Below, piece after piece: positions 1-7,816 of a stretch of DNA of 64,000 bases; position 1 is the first letter of the stretch; each line of letters opens with the position of its first letter. Origin of the DNA: Rhizobium sp. 11515TR. Its GTDB lineage: Bacteria; Pseudomonadota; Alphaproteobacteria; Rhizobiales; Rhizobiaceae. Under the pieces are notes generated by a model. That model was not told the DNA's origin, did not search any database, and saw only the letters and a list, made by a program, of their open reading frames with translations. A program made the translations under genes and the position numbers. The stretch is from contig NZ_CP023000.1 in NCBI RefSeq assembly GCF_002277895.1, positions 62,001 through 126,000 on the forward strand, given 5' to 3'.

Positions 1-1691
1 ATCATCAGCGCGAATTCGAACAGGCCGCGACCGACGAATTTCTGGCGCACGATCAGATAGGCCGTCAGCAGGCCGACGGCAGCCGTCAAGGGTGCGGAGA
101 TCAGGGCGATCTCCATCGTCGTCCAGAAGGAGTTCCAGGCAACGCCGGTCCAGGCAAGGCCGCCATCGTCGCGCAGGCCGATCGAGAAGGCCTTGACGTA
201 ATGTTCCACCGTCAGCGTGTTGTCGAGACCCCAGGTGCGGACAAAGCCGCCGAAGAGGATCATGACGTAGACGACGACGGTAAAGATCATCCAGGGGATG
301 ACGAGCGCATGGACGGTGATGGAGAGGCCGCGGGGCAGGGCGCTATGAGCGCCCGAATCTCCCTTGCCTGTCACCGTCGCAAAGCTCTTGCCCTGCAGCC
401 ACAGGCGTTGCGCGAGGAAGGCGCTGAGCGTGAAGACGAGCAGGATCATGGCAAGGACTGCCGCGCGCGACGGATCGTTCTGTGCGCCGACGACACTGAA
501 GAAGATCTCCGTCGACAGAACCCCGTGGCTGCCGCCGAGAACCATCGGATTGCCGAAATCGGCCATGCTTTCGATGAAGCCGATCAGGAAGGCGTTTGCG
601 AGGCCCGGTTTCATCAGCGGCAGGGACACCCGCCAGAAGGTGCGCCAGCGATTAGCGCGTAAAGTTTGAGAAGCCTCTTCCATCGACGGGCTGACGCCTT
701 CGACCACGCCGATGAGGACAAGAAAGGAAATCGGCGTGAAGGAGAGAACCTGGGCGATCCAGATACCGGTCAGGCCATAGAGCCAGCGGCTAGGTTCCGT
801 TCCGAAGATTGAGGCCGCGGCTTGTGTCACGACGCCGGCCCGTCCGAACAGCAGGGTCAGCGCGAGACCGACCACGAAGGGCGGCGTGATGATCGGCAGG
901 ATTGTGAGAAGCCTCAGTCCCTTCTTGAAGGGAAAGCGGGTGCGGGTGGCCACAAGGGCAAAGCAGAGCCCGAGCAAGGTCGACCCGCTTGCCGTCAGGA
1001 TAGCAAGCCAAAGAGTGCGCCAGGCGACGCCGCAGCGGTCGCCGCCGACAATGCAGCTGAGGCTCCAGATCGACGGGTCCTGGATGTTCGTTGTGAAGCC
1101 GCTGGGATCGAAGGATCCGTCAAACGACTGGAAGGCTCCGACGAACATGCTGCCGACGGGATAGAAGACGAAGATGGCCACAAGGACGATCAGCATGGTA
1201 ATGGCGCTGACGACGAAGGCATCGCCCTTCATCGCGCCGCGTTCGGCAAGGCCGAAGGAAAAGAACAGGACGAAGACGATACCAAGGATAATGGCGCCGG
1301 CACCCATCGCTGGCTGGCCGTCCGCCAGCGCACCGAAGATGGTCTCGCAGATCGACCAACTCCAGCCCGACGACGTGATCGCTAGTCCCTGCAGCGACAA
1401 AAAGGCAAAACCCAACGCACCGGCGAGCGCCATCACCGCACCGCGCGGCATCGGTTTGGAGATGAAGCGCGCGATGCCACCGAGCATAAGGAGCCCGGCG
1501 GCAATCGCGAGCCACCATCGACCGTAACTGACGATTTGCAAGATTCCCGGCGCTGTGGAGGGATCGCCGAGAAAGCCGCTCAGCCAGCCAAGGCCGAAGA
1601 AGCCGCCCTCTATGCGATACCATGGGAGTAGTATCAGGGCGGCAATGCCGAAGATCAGCGCAACATCCAGCCGGCGTTTGCTATTGGTCAT
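1..1691 (-). CDS. Fused two-domain ABC transporter permease, Fe3+/ThiP type (partial, runs off window start)
   Basis: Inner-membrane permease of a binding-protein-dependent importer. I translated the reverse strand from the ATG at 1691 to the window edge and found one open frame of more than 560 codons. It has many hydrophobic segments. The EAA loop of a permease domain is at 610-690 (EEASQTLRANRW, then PLMKPG), and a second membrane domain begins afterwards, so both halves are fused in one chain as in Fe3+ (FbpB/ThiP-like) permeases. It lies 90 bp downstream of the binding-protein gene at 1782-2810 in the same direction, so the two form one operon; an ATPase gene would be expected beyond the window. 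Substrate is inferred only from family: iron, thiamine or phosphonate-type ligands are all possible. Confidence 0.88.
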   Translation of the reverse strand, partial: MTNSKRRLDVALIFGIAALILLPWYRIEGGFFGLGWLSGFLGDPSTAPGILQIVSYGRWWLAIAAGLLMLGGIARFISKPMPRGAVMALAGALGFAFLSLQGLAITSSGWSWSICETIFGALADGQPAMGAGAIILGIVFVLFFSFGLAERGAMKGDAFVVSAITMLIVLVAIFVFYPVGSMFVGAFQSFDGSFDPSGFTTNIQDPSIWSLSCIVGGDRCGVAWRTLWLAILTASGSTLLGLCFALVATRTRFPFKKGLRLLTILPIITPPFVVGLALTLLFGRAGVVTQAAASIFGTEPSRWLYGLTGIWIAQVLSFTPISFLVLIGVVEGVSPSMEEASQTLRANRWRTFWRVSLPLMKPGLANAFLIGFIESMADFGNPMVLGGSHGVLSTEIFFSVVGAQNDPSRAAVLAMILLVFTLSAFLAQRLWLQGKSFATVTGKGDSGAHSALPRGLSITVHALVIPWMIFTVVVYVMILFGGFVRTWGLDNTLTVEHYVKAFSIGLRDDGGLAWTGVAWNSFWTTMEIALISAPLTAAVGLLTAYLIVRQKFVGRGLFEFALM

Positions 1692-1731
1692 GGTCGGATT
1701 CGCATCCCGTTCAGCAAAAATCAGAGATGAA

Positions 1732-1761
1732 GCAGGCCGGATGCACGAGGAGCCGGCCTGC
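1732..1761 (-). terminator. Intercistronic hairpin between binding protein and permease
   Basis: A perfect 9-bp stem (GCAGGCCGG / CCGGCCTGC) with a 12-nt loop lies between the binding-protein stop and the permease start. On the reverse strand it is followed after several bases by a short T-run. Such elements commonly act as partial terminators or 3' stabilisers that raise binding-protein expression above permease expression; that role is inferred. Confidence 0.5.
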
Positions 1762-1781
1762 GAGGGCAATCGAAAAAGCCG

Positions 1782-2810
1782 TCAGTTGGCCTTTGCGCCG
1801 ATTTCCTTGTCCCATCGGGCAAGCAGGGCCTTACGGATCGTGGGATCGCCGTATTTCTTGAAGTCGTAGTCGATCAGTTTGATCTCCTCGAATTTCGGAG
1901 CCTCCTTCGGCACCTCGGCCGACTTGTTGGAGGGAAGCTGGTAGGACTTGGCATCCTTCATATGCGATTGTGCCTCGGCGCTGAGTGCCCAGTCGTACCA
2001 CTTCTTGGCGTTGTCGAGATTTCTGGCGCCCTTGATGATCGACATGGAGCCGATCTCATAACCCGTGCCCTCGCACGGTGCGACCGCCTTGATGGGAAAG
2101 CCTTCGACGGTCTGTGCAACCGCGTCATGCATGAAAACGATGCCGATCGTCGATTCCCCGCGAGCTGCCGCCTTCACCGGCGCGGAGCCCGACTTGGTAT
2201 ATTGCGAGACATTGGCATTGAGCTTCGAAAGATAATCGAAGGCCTTGTCCTCGCCCATGATCTGCACGAGTGTCGCCAAAGTATTGTAGGACGTTCCCGA
2301 CGAGTTCGGATTGGCAATCTGGATCTCGCCCTTGTAGGAGGGGTCAAGAAGGTCGGCCCAGCATTTAGGTTCCTTCAAGCCCTTCTTCTTCAAGATATCC
2401 GTGTTATAGCCCCAGCCAAGCGCTCCCGCATAAACGCCGACCGTGCGGAAATTGGCGCTTTCGGCCTGCTTCTTCGCCCAATCCTGAAGCTGGCCGAAAA
2501 GCGGTGATTTATATTCCAGCGTCAGGCCCTCGGCTGCTGCCTGCAAATGCGGGTCGCCGGTTCCCGCCCACCAGATGTCCGTCTTTGGATTGCGCGCCTC
2601 GGCGCGGATCTTGGCGTAGGTTTCGCCGGCCGAAAGTCGAACCATATTGACCTTGATATCGCTCTGCTTCTCGAAGAGCCCCTTCATCAGATCGCAGACT
2701 TCCGGATCCGCCGAGCAGATCACGTTCAGATCGCCCGCGGCATGCGCCGACCAGGCAATAAGCGAAATTCCCGCGGCAAGGGCTGCCGCGGCCATGTTGA
2801 CCAATCGCAT
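1782..2810 (-). CDS. Periplasmic binding protein of Fe3+-type ABC importer
   Basis: A 342-residue extracellular solute-binding protein (family 1/Fe3+-binding type). The chosen ATG at 2810 follows GGAGGACATC, a strong ribosome-binding site, and gives a clean signal peptide (MRLVNMAAAALAAG... ending SAHA/AG). The mature start GDLNVICSADPEVC and the segments WWAGTGDPHLQAAAEG and IANPNSSGTSYNTLATL are typical of this family. It is first in the operon with the fused permease and lies divergent from the LacI gene at 2994, whose candidate operator at 2852-2867 sits 41 bp upstream of this start, so repression by that regulator is likely. The LacI-type control suggests a carbohydrate or phosphonate ligand as much as iron; ligand unknown. 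Confidence 0.88.
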   Translation of the reverse strand: MRLVNMAAAALAAGISLIAWSAHAAGDLNVICSADPEVCDLMKGLFEKQSDIKVNMVRLSAGETYAKIRAEARNPKTDIWWAGTGDPHLQAAAEGLTLEYKSPLFGQLQDWAKKQAESANFRTVGVYAGALGWGYNTDILKKKGLKEPKCWADLLDPSYKGEIQIANPNSSGTSYNTLATLVQIMGEDKAFDYLSKLNANVSQYTKSGSAPVKAAARGESTIGIVFMHDAVAQTVEGFPIKAVAPCEGTGYEIGSMSIIKGARNLDNAKKWYDWALSAEAQSHMKDAKSYQLPSNKSAEVPKEAPKFEEIKLIDYDFKKYGDPTIRKALLARWDKEIGAKAN

Positions 2811-2851
2811 GATGTCCTCCTGCTTTGCGGCGCCTCCACGCCGAGCGCTTT

Positions 2852-2867
2852 TTGCAAGCGTGTGCAA
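2852..2867. promoter_or_regulatory. Candidate LacI-family operator (binding-protein side)
   Basis: Inverted repeat TTGCA-N6-TGCAA. The same TTGCA-N6-TGCAA arms occur again at 2942-2957, exactly 90 bp away, and no other sequence in this divergent region has the form. This is the expected arrangement for a LacI-family repressor controlling both the transporter operon and itself. Binding is inferred. Confidence 0.6.
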
Positions 2868-2941
2868 ATGCTGCATTGGTTATCTCACGCTGTCAACTAC
2901 CGCTGTCATAAAAGTTTCATAAAGCCGTCGCGATCGATATA

Positions 2942-2957
2942 TTGCACGCGATTGCAA
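2942..2957. promoter_or_regulatory. Candidate LacI-family operator (regulator side)
   Basis: Second TTGCA-N6-TGCAA palindrome, centred 44 bp upstream of the GTG start of the LacI gene at 2994. It shares both five-base arms with 2852-2867. It suggests autoregulation, possibly with looping between the two sites. Confidence 0.6.
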
Positions 2958-2993
2958 ACTGTGATGGAGTTTCGCTGGAAGAGGAGAGGTGAC

Positions 2994-4004
2994 GTGTCGC
3001 AACGAGATTTTGTCAGTGCCGAGGAAGTGGCGCGGCGGGCAGGTGTTTCACGCTCGGCGGTTTCTCGCGCATTCACGCCAGGGGCGAGCGTTTCCGAGGC
3101 TACCCGGCAAAAGGTTCTGCGGGCGGCGGAGGAGCTTGGATATCAGGTCAATCATCTCGCCCGCGGGCTGATGCGCAATGAAAGCGGCATTGTCTGTCTG
3201 ATTGTCTCGGAGGTGGCGACACCTTATCGGTCTGCATTGCTGCGCGAGCTGACACAGCAGCTGCAGATCGTCGGCAAGGTCGCCATGCTCGTCAATACCG
3301 ACCGCTCCGATGGCAGCGTCGATCGCGCGCTTCAGCAGGCGATCCGATATAGGGCGGATGCATCGATCATTCTCTCAGGCCTGCCCGACAAGTCGATCAC
3401 GCAGCTCTGCCTGAGAAGCGGCCAGCGTCTCGTTCTGATCAACAGAGACGACGATCAACCGGGACCCTTGCGGATCAATCTCGACGATCGCGAGGCGGCA
3501 GGGCGCGTTGTGACCGCGTTCGTTCGCGCCGGCTGCACCAGGCTGGCTTTCGCGAACTCGGAAGCCGGCACGCCGAGTTTGATGGCGCGTGAGGCCGGTT
3601 TCATCGCGGCGGCGAAGGCCCATGGACTTGATGTGATCGTCGAACGATATGGCTGGACCGGCTACGAGGCTGGCAAGGTCGTCGCGCAGCGGCTGCTGAC
3701 CCGAAGCGAACGACCGGACGCGGTGTTTTGTGCAACCGATCTGCTGGCCTGCGGCCTCATGGACGCGGCGCGGCACCAGTTTTCGCTTTCGATCCCGGAT
3801 CAGCTCTGCGTCATTGGCTTCGACGATATTGAGCAGGCCTCATGGTCGTCCTATGATTTGACGACCTTTGCTCAGCCCGTGGCGGCAATCGCACGACAGG
3901 CTGTGACATGGCTGGGCGAGAGCCGGTCATCGGACAGGCTCGAGGGCCATTCCGTAACATTGCACGCCGAACTGGCGTGGCGAGGCTCGGTTAGAGGAGG
4001 ATAG
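2994..4004 (+). CDS. LacI-family transcriptional regulator
   Basis: A 336-residue repressor. The N-terminal helix-turn-helix (SAEEVARRAGVSRSAVSRAF) and hinge helix (NHLARGLMRN) are followed by a periplasmic-binding-protein-like ligand domain (SGIVCLIVSEVATPY, VFCATDLLACGLMDAA, VIGFDDIEQASWSSY). I chose the GTG at 2994 because GAGGAGAGGTGAC precedes it; an in-frame ATG at 2964 would add ten residues but has no ribosome-binding site. It is transcribed away from the ABC importer and faces two candidate operators, so it most likely represses the importer until the transported ligand or a derivative binds. The inducer is unknown. Confidence 0.9.
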   Translation: MSQRDFVSAEEVARRAGVSRSAVSRAFTPGASVSEATRQKVLRAAEELGYQVNHLARGLMRNESGIVCLIVSEVATPYRSALLRELTQQLQIVGKVAMLVNTDRSDGSVDRALQQAIRYRADASIILSGLPDKSITQLCLRSGQRLVLINRDDDQPGPLRINLDDREAAGRVVTAFVRAGCTRLAFANSEAGTPSLMAREAGFIAAAKAHGLDVIVERYGWTGYEAGKVVAQRLLTRSERPDAVFCATDLLACGLMDAARHQFSLSIPDQLCVIGFDDIEQASWSSYDLTTFAQPVAAIARQAVTWLGESRSSDRLEGHSVTLHAELAWRGSVRGG

Positions 4005-4034
4005 GGCGCTGGATAGGCTGATAAGTTGAATGAC

Positions 4035-4550
4035 ATGACATCAAAAAAAGACAGCGGCAAGCCAACATCCCCCAAATCAAAGCACCTGCTGCAACAGCTG
4101 GCACGCACGCCGGAACAGCTGTTTTCCAGTGCGTTTCGAAACCAATATGGCGCGCTTTGTTTTCGCTACAAGGAGAGCGGTGACGAGATCGAAGTTCTGG
4201 TGATTACCTCGCGTGAAAGCGGGCGCTGGATCGTGCCGAAAGGCTGGCCGATGAAAGGCAAGGAGCCTCACGAGGCAGCCGCCATCGAAGCATGGGAGGA
4301 AGCTGGTGTCCGCGGCAAGGTGAGAAGGGCGCCGATCGGGCGATATACCTATCTGAAGGAACTTGACGACGGCAAAGTCGTGCCATGCGTCGTTGACCTG
4401 TTTCAAGTGGAAGTGAAAGAGATCCGGAATGAGTTCAAGGAGCGAGGCCAGCGTCGGATCGATTGGGTCAGCCTCGACGAGGCGGCTAGACGAGTACGTG
4501 AAATTGAGCTCAAATCTCTGCTCATCAATTTTAGGCCTCAGCGAAAATAA
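4035..4550 (+). CDS. NUDIX hydrolase
   Basis: A 171-residue NUDIX protein that would hydrolyse a nucleoside diphosphate linked to another moiety. The NUDIX box is visible as GWPMKGKE...AAIEAWEEAGV, matching Gx5Ex7REUxEExGU except that the usual Arg is Ile; the metal-binding Glu residues of WEEAG are present. The resemblance is to the DIPP-like group (diphosphoinositol polyphosphate or dinucleoside polyphosphate hydrolases) common in rhizobia. The start is uncertain: ATG 4035 is used, with a TTG three codons upstream. It follows the LacI gene by 30 bp in the same direction but no functional link is evident. Confidence 0.85.
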   Translation: MTSKKDSGKPTSPKSKHLLQQLARTPEQLFSSAFRNQYGALCFRYKESGDEIEVLVITSRESGRWIVPKGWPMKGKEPHEAAAIEAWEEAGVRGKVRRAPIGRYTYLKELDDGKVVPCVVDLFQVEVKEIRNEFKERGQRRIDWVSLDEAARRVREIELKSLLINFRPQRK

Positions 4551-4741
4551 ACGTTGGAAATCAGAAGCTTCAGAATCACAGGCCCTGGCCCACATCTGAT
4601 CACCCAACATCTGATCACATAGACGTCGGACTGTTCTCGCCCGCAACCAACCTGAACAACTTCTATAGTTCGGGTTCGCGGACACTGCCTCTGCCTCCGC
4701 GGCGTGCCTGCCGATCTACAGTCACCTCAATCACTTCATTC

Positions 4742-5035
4742 TCAGTCTTGGATTGTTTCTCTGGACTGTCTCTCAAGCGTTTCGATGAAATCCGCCAACG
4801 GATGAATCGATGGGGTTACTGCCAAAAGAGGTTCAAGAGCGGCAGCGACTGCCCGGCAATTGTCTGCGGAAAGAGACCGAAGGTTCGATGAAACCTTGTT
4901 ATAGGCGGGTGTCCCACGCGAAGCGAAGGAGCGATTGATGACGAATTGTTCCAATTCTCCATCAACTCGTTCCACAAACAATGCCAGTGATCCTCCATCG
5001 GCAGCAGCAGCGCTGTCAGAGACCGCTTTGAACAT
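4742..5035 (-). CDS. Small hypothetical protein, 97 residues
   Basis: Unrecognised. The ATG at 5035 is preceded by GGAGGATAAT, a near-ideal ribosome-binding site, which is the main reason for calling it. The product starts MFKAVSDSAAAADGG, has no signal peptide or membrane segment, and is mixed acidic/helical with a predicted amphipathic C-terminus (LADFIETLERQSRET). It is divergent from the LacI-type gene at 5177. No function is proposed. Confidence 0.5.
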   Translation of the reverse strand: MFKAVSDSAAAADGGSLALFVERVDGELEQFVINRSFASRGTPAYNKVSSNLRSLSADNCRAVAAALEPLLAVTPSIHPLADFIETLERQSRETIQD

Positions 5036-5176
5036 ATTATCCTCCATCCGGTGACTGTCACTGCAAGATATCCCATCGATACTTTGGAACCAAATGTGCA
5101 AGGCACGCGCGCTGGATTGCTGTCGAGCAGATCATTGCCAGCGGCATTGCGGAACGAGGACGGCAAAAAACTATCC

Positions 5177-6148
5177 ATGAGCACCTCAGCCGATGGAGAC
5201 GTCGCGCCGATCACGGTATCGCGTGCCCTCCGCAATCCCGAGCAAGTGAGCGCGGAGAAACGCGAGCGCATCCTTCGGGCGGTGAAGCAGACCGGCTATC
5301 GCGTCAATCCGTTTGCCCGTGCGCTGAAAAGCGGGCGATCCAATGTTGTGCTCGCTTTTGCATCGAACATGTTCAGTGAGCAGTTCGCGGTTGCCTTGCA
5401 TTCTTGCGCGGAAGTCCTGGAGGCCGCCGGCTACCTGTTTCTTGTCGGCCAAACCTCCTATTCCTACGAACGCGAAACGGCTGCCATCCGCTCGCTGCAA
5501 GCGCTGAAACCCGCTGCCGTGATGTTTACCGGGCTCACCGAGCTCCAAGCAAACCGCGAGCTCCTCCGTGGTCTCGACATCCCGATCATGGAGACATGGG
5601 CGCTGCCCCGGGATCCGATCGATATGCTGGTCGGCTTCTCGAATACCGAGGCCGGCAAGCTCGCAGCGGCAACGCTTGCCAAACGAGGGCACAAGAAAGT
5701 CGCCTATGTCGGCCGCAAGGGCGGCCGTGGCGCATTGCGCCTGAAGGGCTTTCGGGAGGGCTGTCGGGAAATGGAACTTGATGTGGTCGGGGAACTGCTG
5801 GTCGACGACGTCATTGGTCCTTCGGATGGTCGCCGGTGCCTATCGGAACTTCTCGAAAGAGGCACGGCCGCAGAAGCATTATTCTGCGGAAATGACCTTC
5901 TGGCGCTCGGCTGCATCATGGAGGCGCGCCGGCGCCGTATTTCCGTTCCTGAAAGCCTTGCGGTCATCGGTTTCGGGGACAGTGATATTGCTGCTGAGAT
6001 TCCGCCCGGTCTAACGACAATTGGTATCGACAGTGCGGCTCTCGGGCGCTGCGCGGGTGAAATGTTGCTGGCCAGGCTCTCGGGTCAAAAGATGGAGGAA
6101 CGCATACGGTGCCTCCCCTTGAACTTAATCTCTCGTGGCAGCCTTTGA
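5177..6148 (+). CDS. LacI-family regulator (GntR-like) with incomplete N-terminal HTH
   Basis: A LacI-family protein of about 323 residues resembling gluconate-type repressors: VAPITVSRALRNPEQVS (recognition helix), NPFARALKSGRS (hinge), and a full sugar-binding domain (VGFSNTEAGKLAA, ALFCGNDLLALGC, VIGFGDSDIAAEI). Normally about eight to ten residues of helix 1 (VTLxDVAxxAG) precede VAPITVSRAL; here the frame has MSTSADGD instead, and the upstream in-frame sequence does not resemble an HTH. The gene therefore appears to have lost helix 1 by a 5' rearrangement, although the rest is intact. No sugar transport or catabolic operon adjoins it. DNA binding may be impaired. Confidence 0.75.
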   Translation: MSTSADGDVAPITVSRALRNPEQVSAEKRERILRAVKQTGYRVNPFARALKSGRSNVVLAFASNMFSEQFAVALHSCAEVLEAAGYLFLVGQTSYSYERETAAIRSLQALKPAAVMFTGLTELQANRELLRGLDIPIMETWALPRDPIDMLVGFSNTEAGKLAAATLAKRGHKKVAYVGRKGGRGALRLKGFREGCREMELDVVGELLVDDVIGPSDGRRCLSELLERGTAAEALFCGNDLLALGCIMEARRRRISVPESLAVIGFGDSDIAAEIPPGLTTIGIDSAALGRCAGEMLLARLSGQKMEERIRCLPLNLISRGSL

Positions 6149-6464
6149 TGCGGTTTAGTGAATTCCATGACAAGGCACTCCCTTCGTCGTGGGCGGCTCG
6201 ATTTGGCGACCTCAAGCTCGATAATGATATGTTGTTATGAACTCGGCGGCTTGTATACCGGAACCGATAAACGCTAGGTACGCCGAGACAAGAAAGGCAG
6301 GTTCAAGGAAAGCGCCGACGTCTCACGGTCGCTCTCTGCCGATGCTCGCCATGATGCAAAACATGAGGCGAAGCTTGGGCAGGGCGACAAGGGTGATCGC
6401 AATCCTCGTCGTCCAACTCTTCATGTGGGCAGCGGCGATCTTCCGCTCAAATCGAGTTGCGCGA
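6149..6464. other. Gene-poor interval
   Basis: No convincing gene. A 90-codon frame on the + strand (6237-6509) has no ribosome-binding site and unusual composition and overlaps the dead gene at 6465-6659. Confidence 0.4.
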
Positions 6465-6659
6465 TCAGCTTTGTTCCGGAGGGATAATATTCTACTGAAG
6501 CTCGTCTAGGAGGGCGGCGATGTCGTCATAGGCTTAATTGACCGCCAAGAGCCCTTCTCCCTGCTCCTTCAGCATCGAATCCTGGACGGCGCGATATAAT
6601 AGGTTTCGGATCTTCCAAAGCCGCGTTTCAACCGCCGGGCTGCATCTTAGATCGTTCAT
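6465..6659 (-). pseudogene. Dead copy of the 64-residue gene at 28555-28749
   Basis: Read from the ATG at 6659, the frame runs MNDLRCSPAVETRLWKIRN and matches the intact gene at 28555-28749 residue by residue over the same 195 bp with no indel. Two nonsense codons interrupt it: a TAA at 6534-6536 where the intact copy has Gln, and a TAG further on where it has Ser. The natural terminator aligns at 6465-6467. Similarity continues upstream of the start (a shared GGGCGCGA...GTTGA..GCCAAAA stretch), so a segment of roughly 250 bp was duplicated. A truncated product of 41 residues could still be made. Confidence 0.75.
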
Positions 6660-6883
6660 TTGGCTCTTCTTACCTCCACTAGGCCTTGGGCGCGACGCGT
6701 TGTTGATAAGCCAAAACAAGTGACGGCTGGCCTTCGCGAGATCGCTTTCACCTTTGGCGTCTGTCGCTTGCACCACCCTAAAACTACCAGATGCGCCCGC
6801 GATCTGTGGAGTCGACACACCTCTCAGGGAACCAGAGCAAGCCCAAGTTCCGGCGTTCAGTCAAAGCAGGCTGGCGCTGATCT

Positions 6884-6908
6884 GCTCGCGCCGCCAGCTG
6901 GCGCGAGC
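6884..6908. terminator. GC-rich hairpin
   Basis: Perfect 9-bp stem GCTCGCGCC / GGCGCGAGC with a 7-nt loop, followed on the + strand by ATTCGTTTTTAT. It looks like an intrinsic terminator in the + direction, but no + strand gene ends nearby. It may also cap the minus-strand DUF892 transcript. The rest of 6660-7025 holds no gene. Confidence 0.35.
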
Positions 6909-7025
6909 ATTCGTTTTTATGCTAACGAGATTCCGTTGGGCCAAGGTTATCGTACCAGCTCCGCTTCAGCTGCAAGTCCGTTCTAGCGTTTCCGAGATCG
7001 CCCCACGGACGATCACTCATGTCCG

Positions 7026-7538
7026 TCAGACCTTGGCGGTTGCTCCTCCTTCTCGCAGCATCAGGAACTTCTGCGTGACGGCGGCCAGATTGTCGTTAAG
7101 CCACTTTGCCATGGTCTCTTCTTCGGCGAGATTGGACTGCAGAGCTGTGGTGGCGGCGCTAAAGCCGCCAGCATCGGCGACAGTCAACAAGGACTTATAG
7201 GCGGCGATTTCGAAATTTTCGAATGCAAAGTTGGCGAAGGAATTTTTGAGGATCTCGTCTCCCGCCATGGTATGGCCCATGGCCGCCATCGCGCCGGTAA
7301 ACGACAAGGCCATATCCTTCAAGGTCGAATGATCTTCGTCCAGCCCCTCGAGTACTTCCTCGATGCGTCTGATCTGGCCTTCGGTTTCTCGAATATGCTG
7401 CTCGAGTTTCGCTGCCACTTCGGGATAGTTTTCGATGCGTGATAACTGCGGCTTCATAATGCTCAAAGCCTGATTTTCCATCGCGTGGGCATTTCTGAGT
7501 CCCACAATAAAGACGTCGCGGATTTCGTTGTCTGCCAT
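7026..7538 (-). CDS. DUF892 (YciE/YciF-type) ferritin-like protein
   Basis: A 170-residue four-helix ferritin-like protein of the YciF/DUF892 family, induced by general stress in many bacteria but biochemically undefined. Helix motifs with acidic/His metal-ligand spacing are visible: MENQALSIMKPQ, HIRETEGQIRRIEEVL, ENFEIAAYKSLLTVAD and AEEETMAKWLNDNL. The start at 7538 follows GGAGGACATC. It is divergent from the manganese-catalase gene at 7817, whose own C-terminus carries a second DUF892 domain. A GGAAC-N16-GGTT sequence upstream (7566-7590, reverse strand) resembles an EcfG general-stress promoter. Confidence 0.9.
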   Translation of the reverse strand: MADNEIRDVFIVGLRNAHAMENQALSIMKPQLSRIENYPEVAAKLEQHIRETEGQIRRIEEVLEGLDEDHSTLKDMALSFTGAMAAMGHTMAGDEILKNSFANFAFENFEIAAYKSLLTVADAGGFSAATTALQSNLAEEETMAKWLNDNLAAVTQKFLMLREGGATAKV

Positions 7539-7565
7539 GATGTCCTCCATTGGTTAGCAGCTTCG

Positions 7566-7590
7566 AACCAGGAAATGCCGACATTGTTCC
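7566..7590 (-). promoter_or_regulatory. Candidate EcfG (general stress sigma) promoter for DUF892 gene
   Basis: On the reverse strand GGAAC is followed after 16 bases by GGTT, close to the alphaproteobacterial EcfG consensus GGAAC-N16/17-CGTT. It ends 28 bp before the start codon at 7538. The opposite, divergent gene has an equivalent sequence at 7765-7789. Confidence 0.5.
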
Positions 7591-7764
7591 TGCAGGAGAC
7601 TGATCGGCGGAGGACAGTTCAAGGTACGCCTCACGCGCGTGACAGCGTTCAGACCTCAACGCCGCGAAAGATGCTTGAGGCACGACGTGTGTGCGTCGTG
7701 GACGACCGCGCCAGCATCCCTGTCCGAGTCTGCGGCGAGCCAGACCATTAATTCGAAAGCGCCC

Positions 7765-7789
7765 GGAACATTCCTTCATGCGGTCAGTT
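7765..7789 (+). promoter_or_regulatory. Candidate EcfG (general stress sigma) promoter for Mn catalase gene
   Basis: GGAAC, 16-base spacer, AGTT; the match ends 27 bp upstream of the ATG at 7817. This is one base from the EcfG consensus. The mirrored arrangement with 7566-7590 supports shared stress control of the divergent pair. Confidence 0.5.
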
Positions 7790-7816
7790 AGTTGCGATCA
7801 CCGAGGAGGGTGTCGC

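Noticed and set aside
6237..6509. 90-codon + strand frame
   Set aside because: No ribosome-binding site, poor coding character, and it overlaps the duplicated pseudogene on the other strand.
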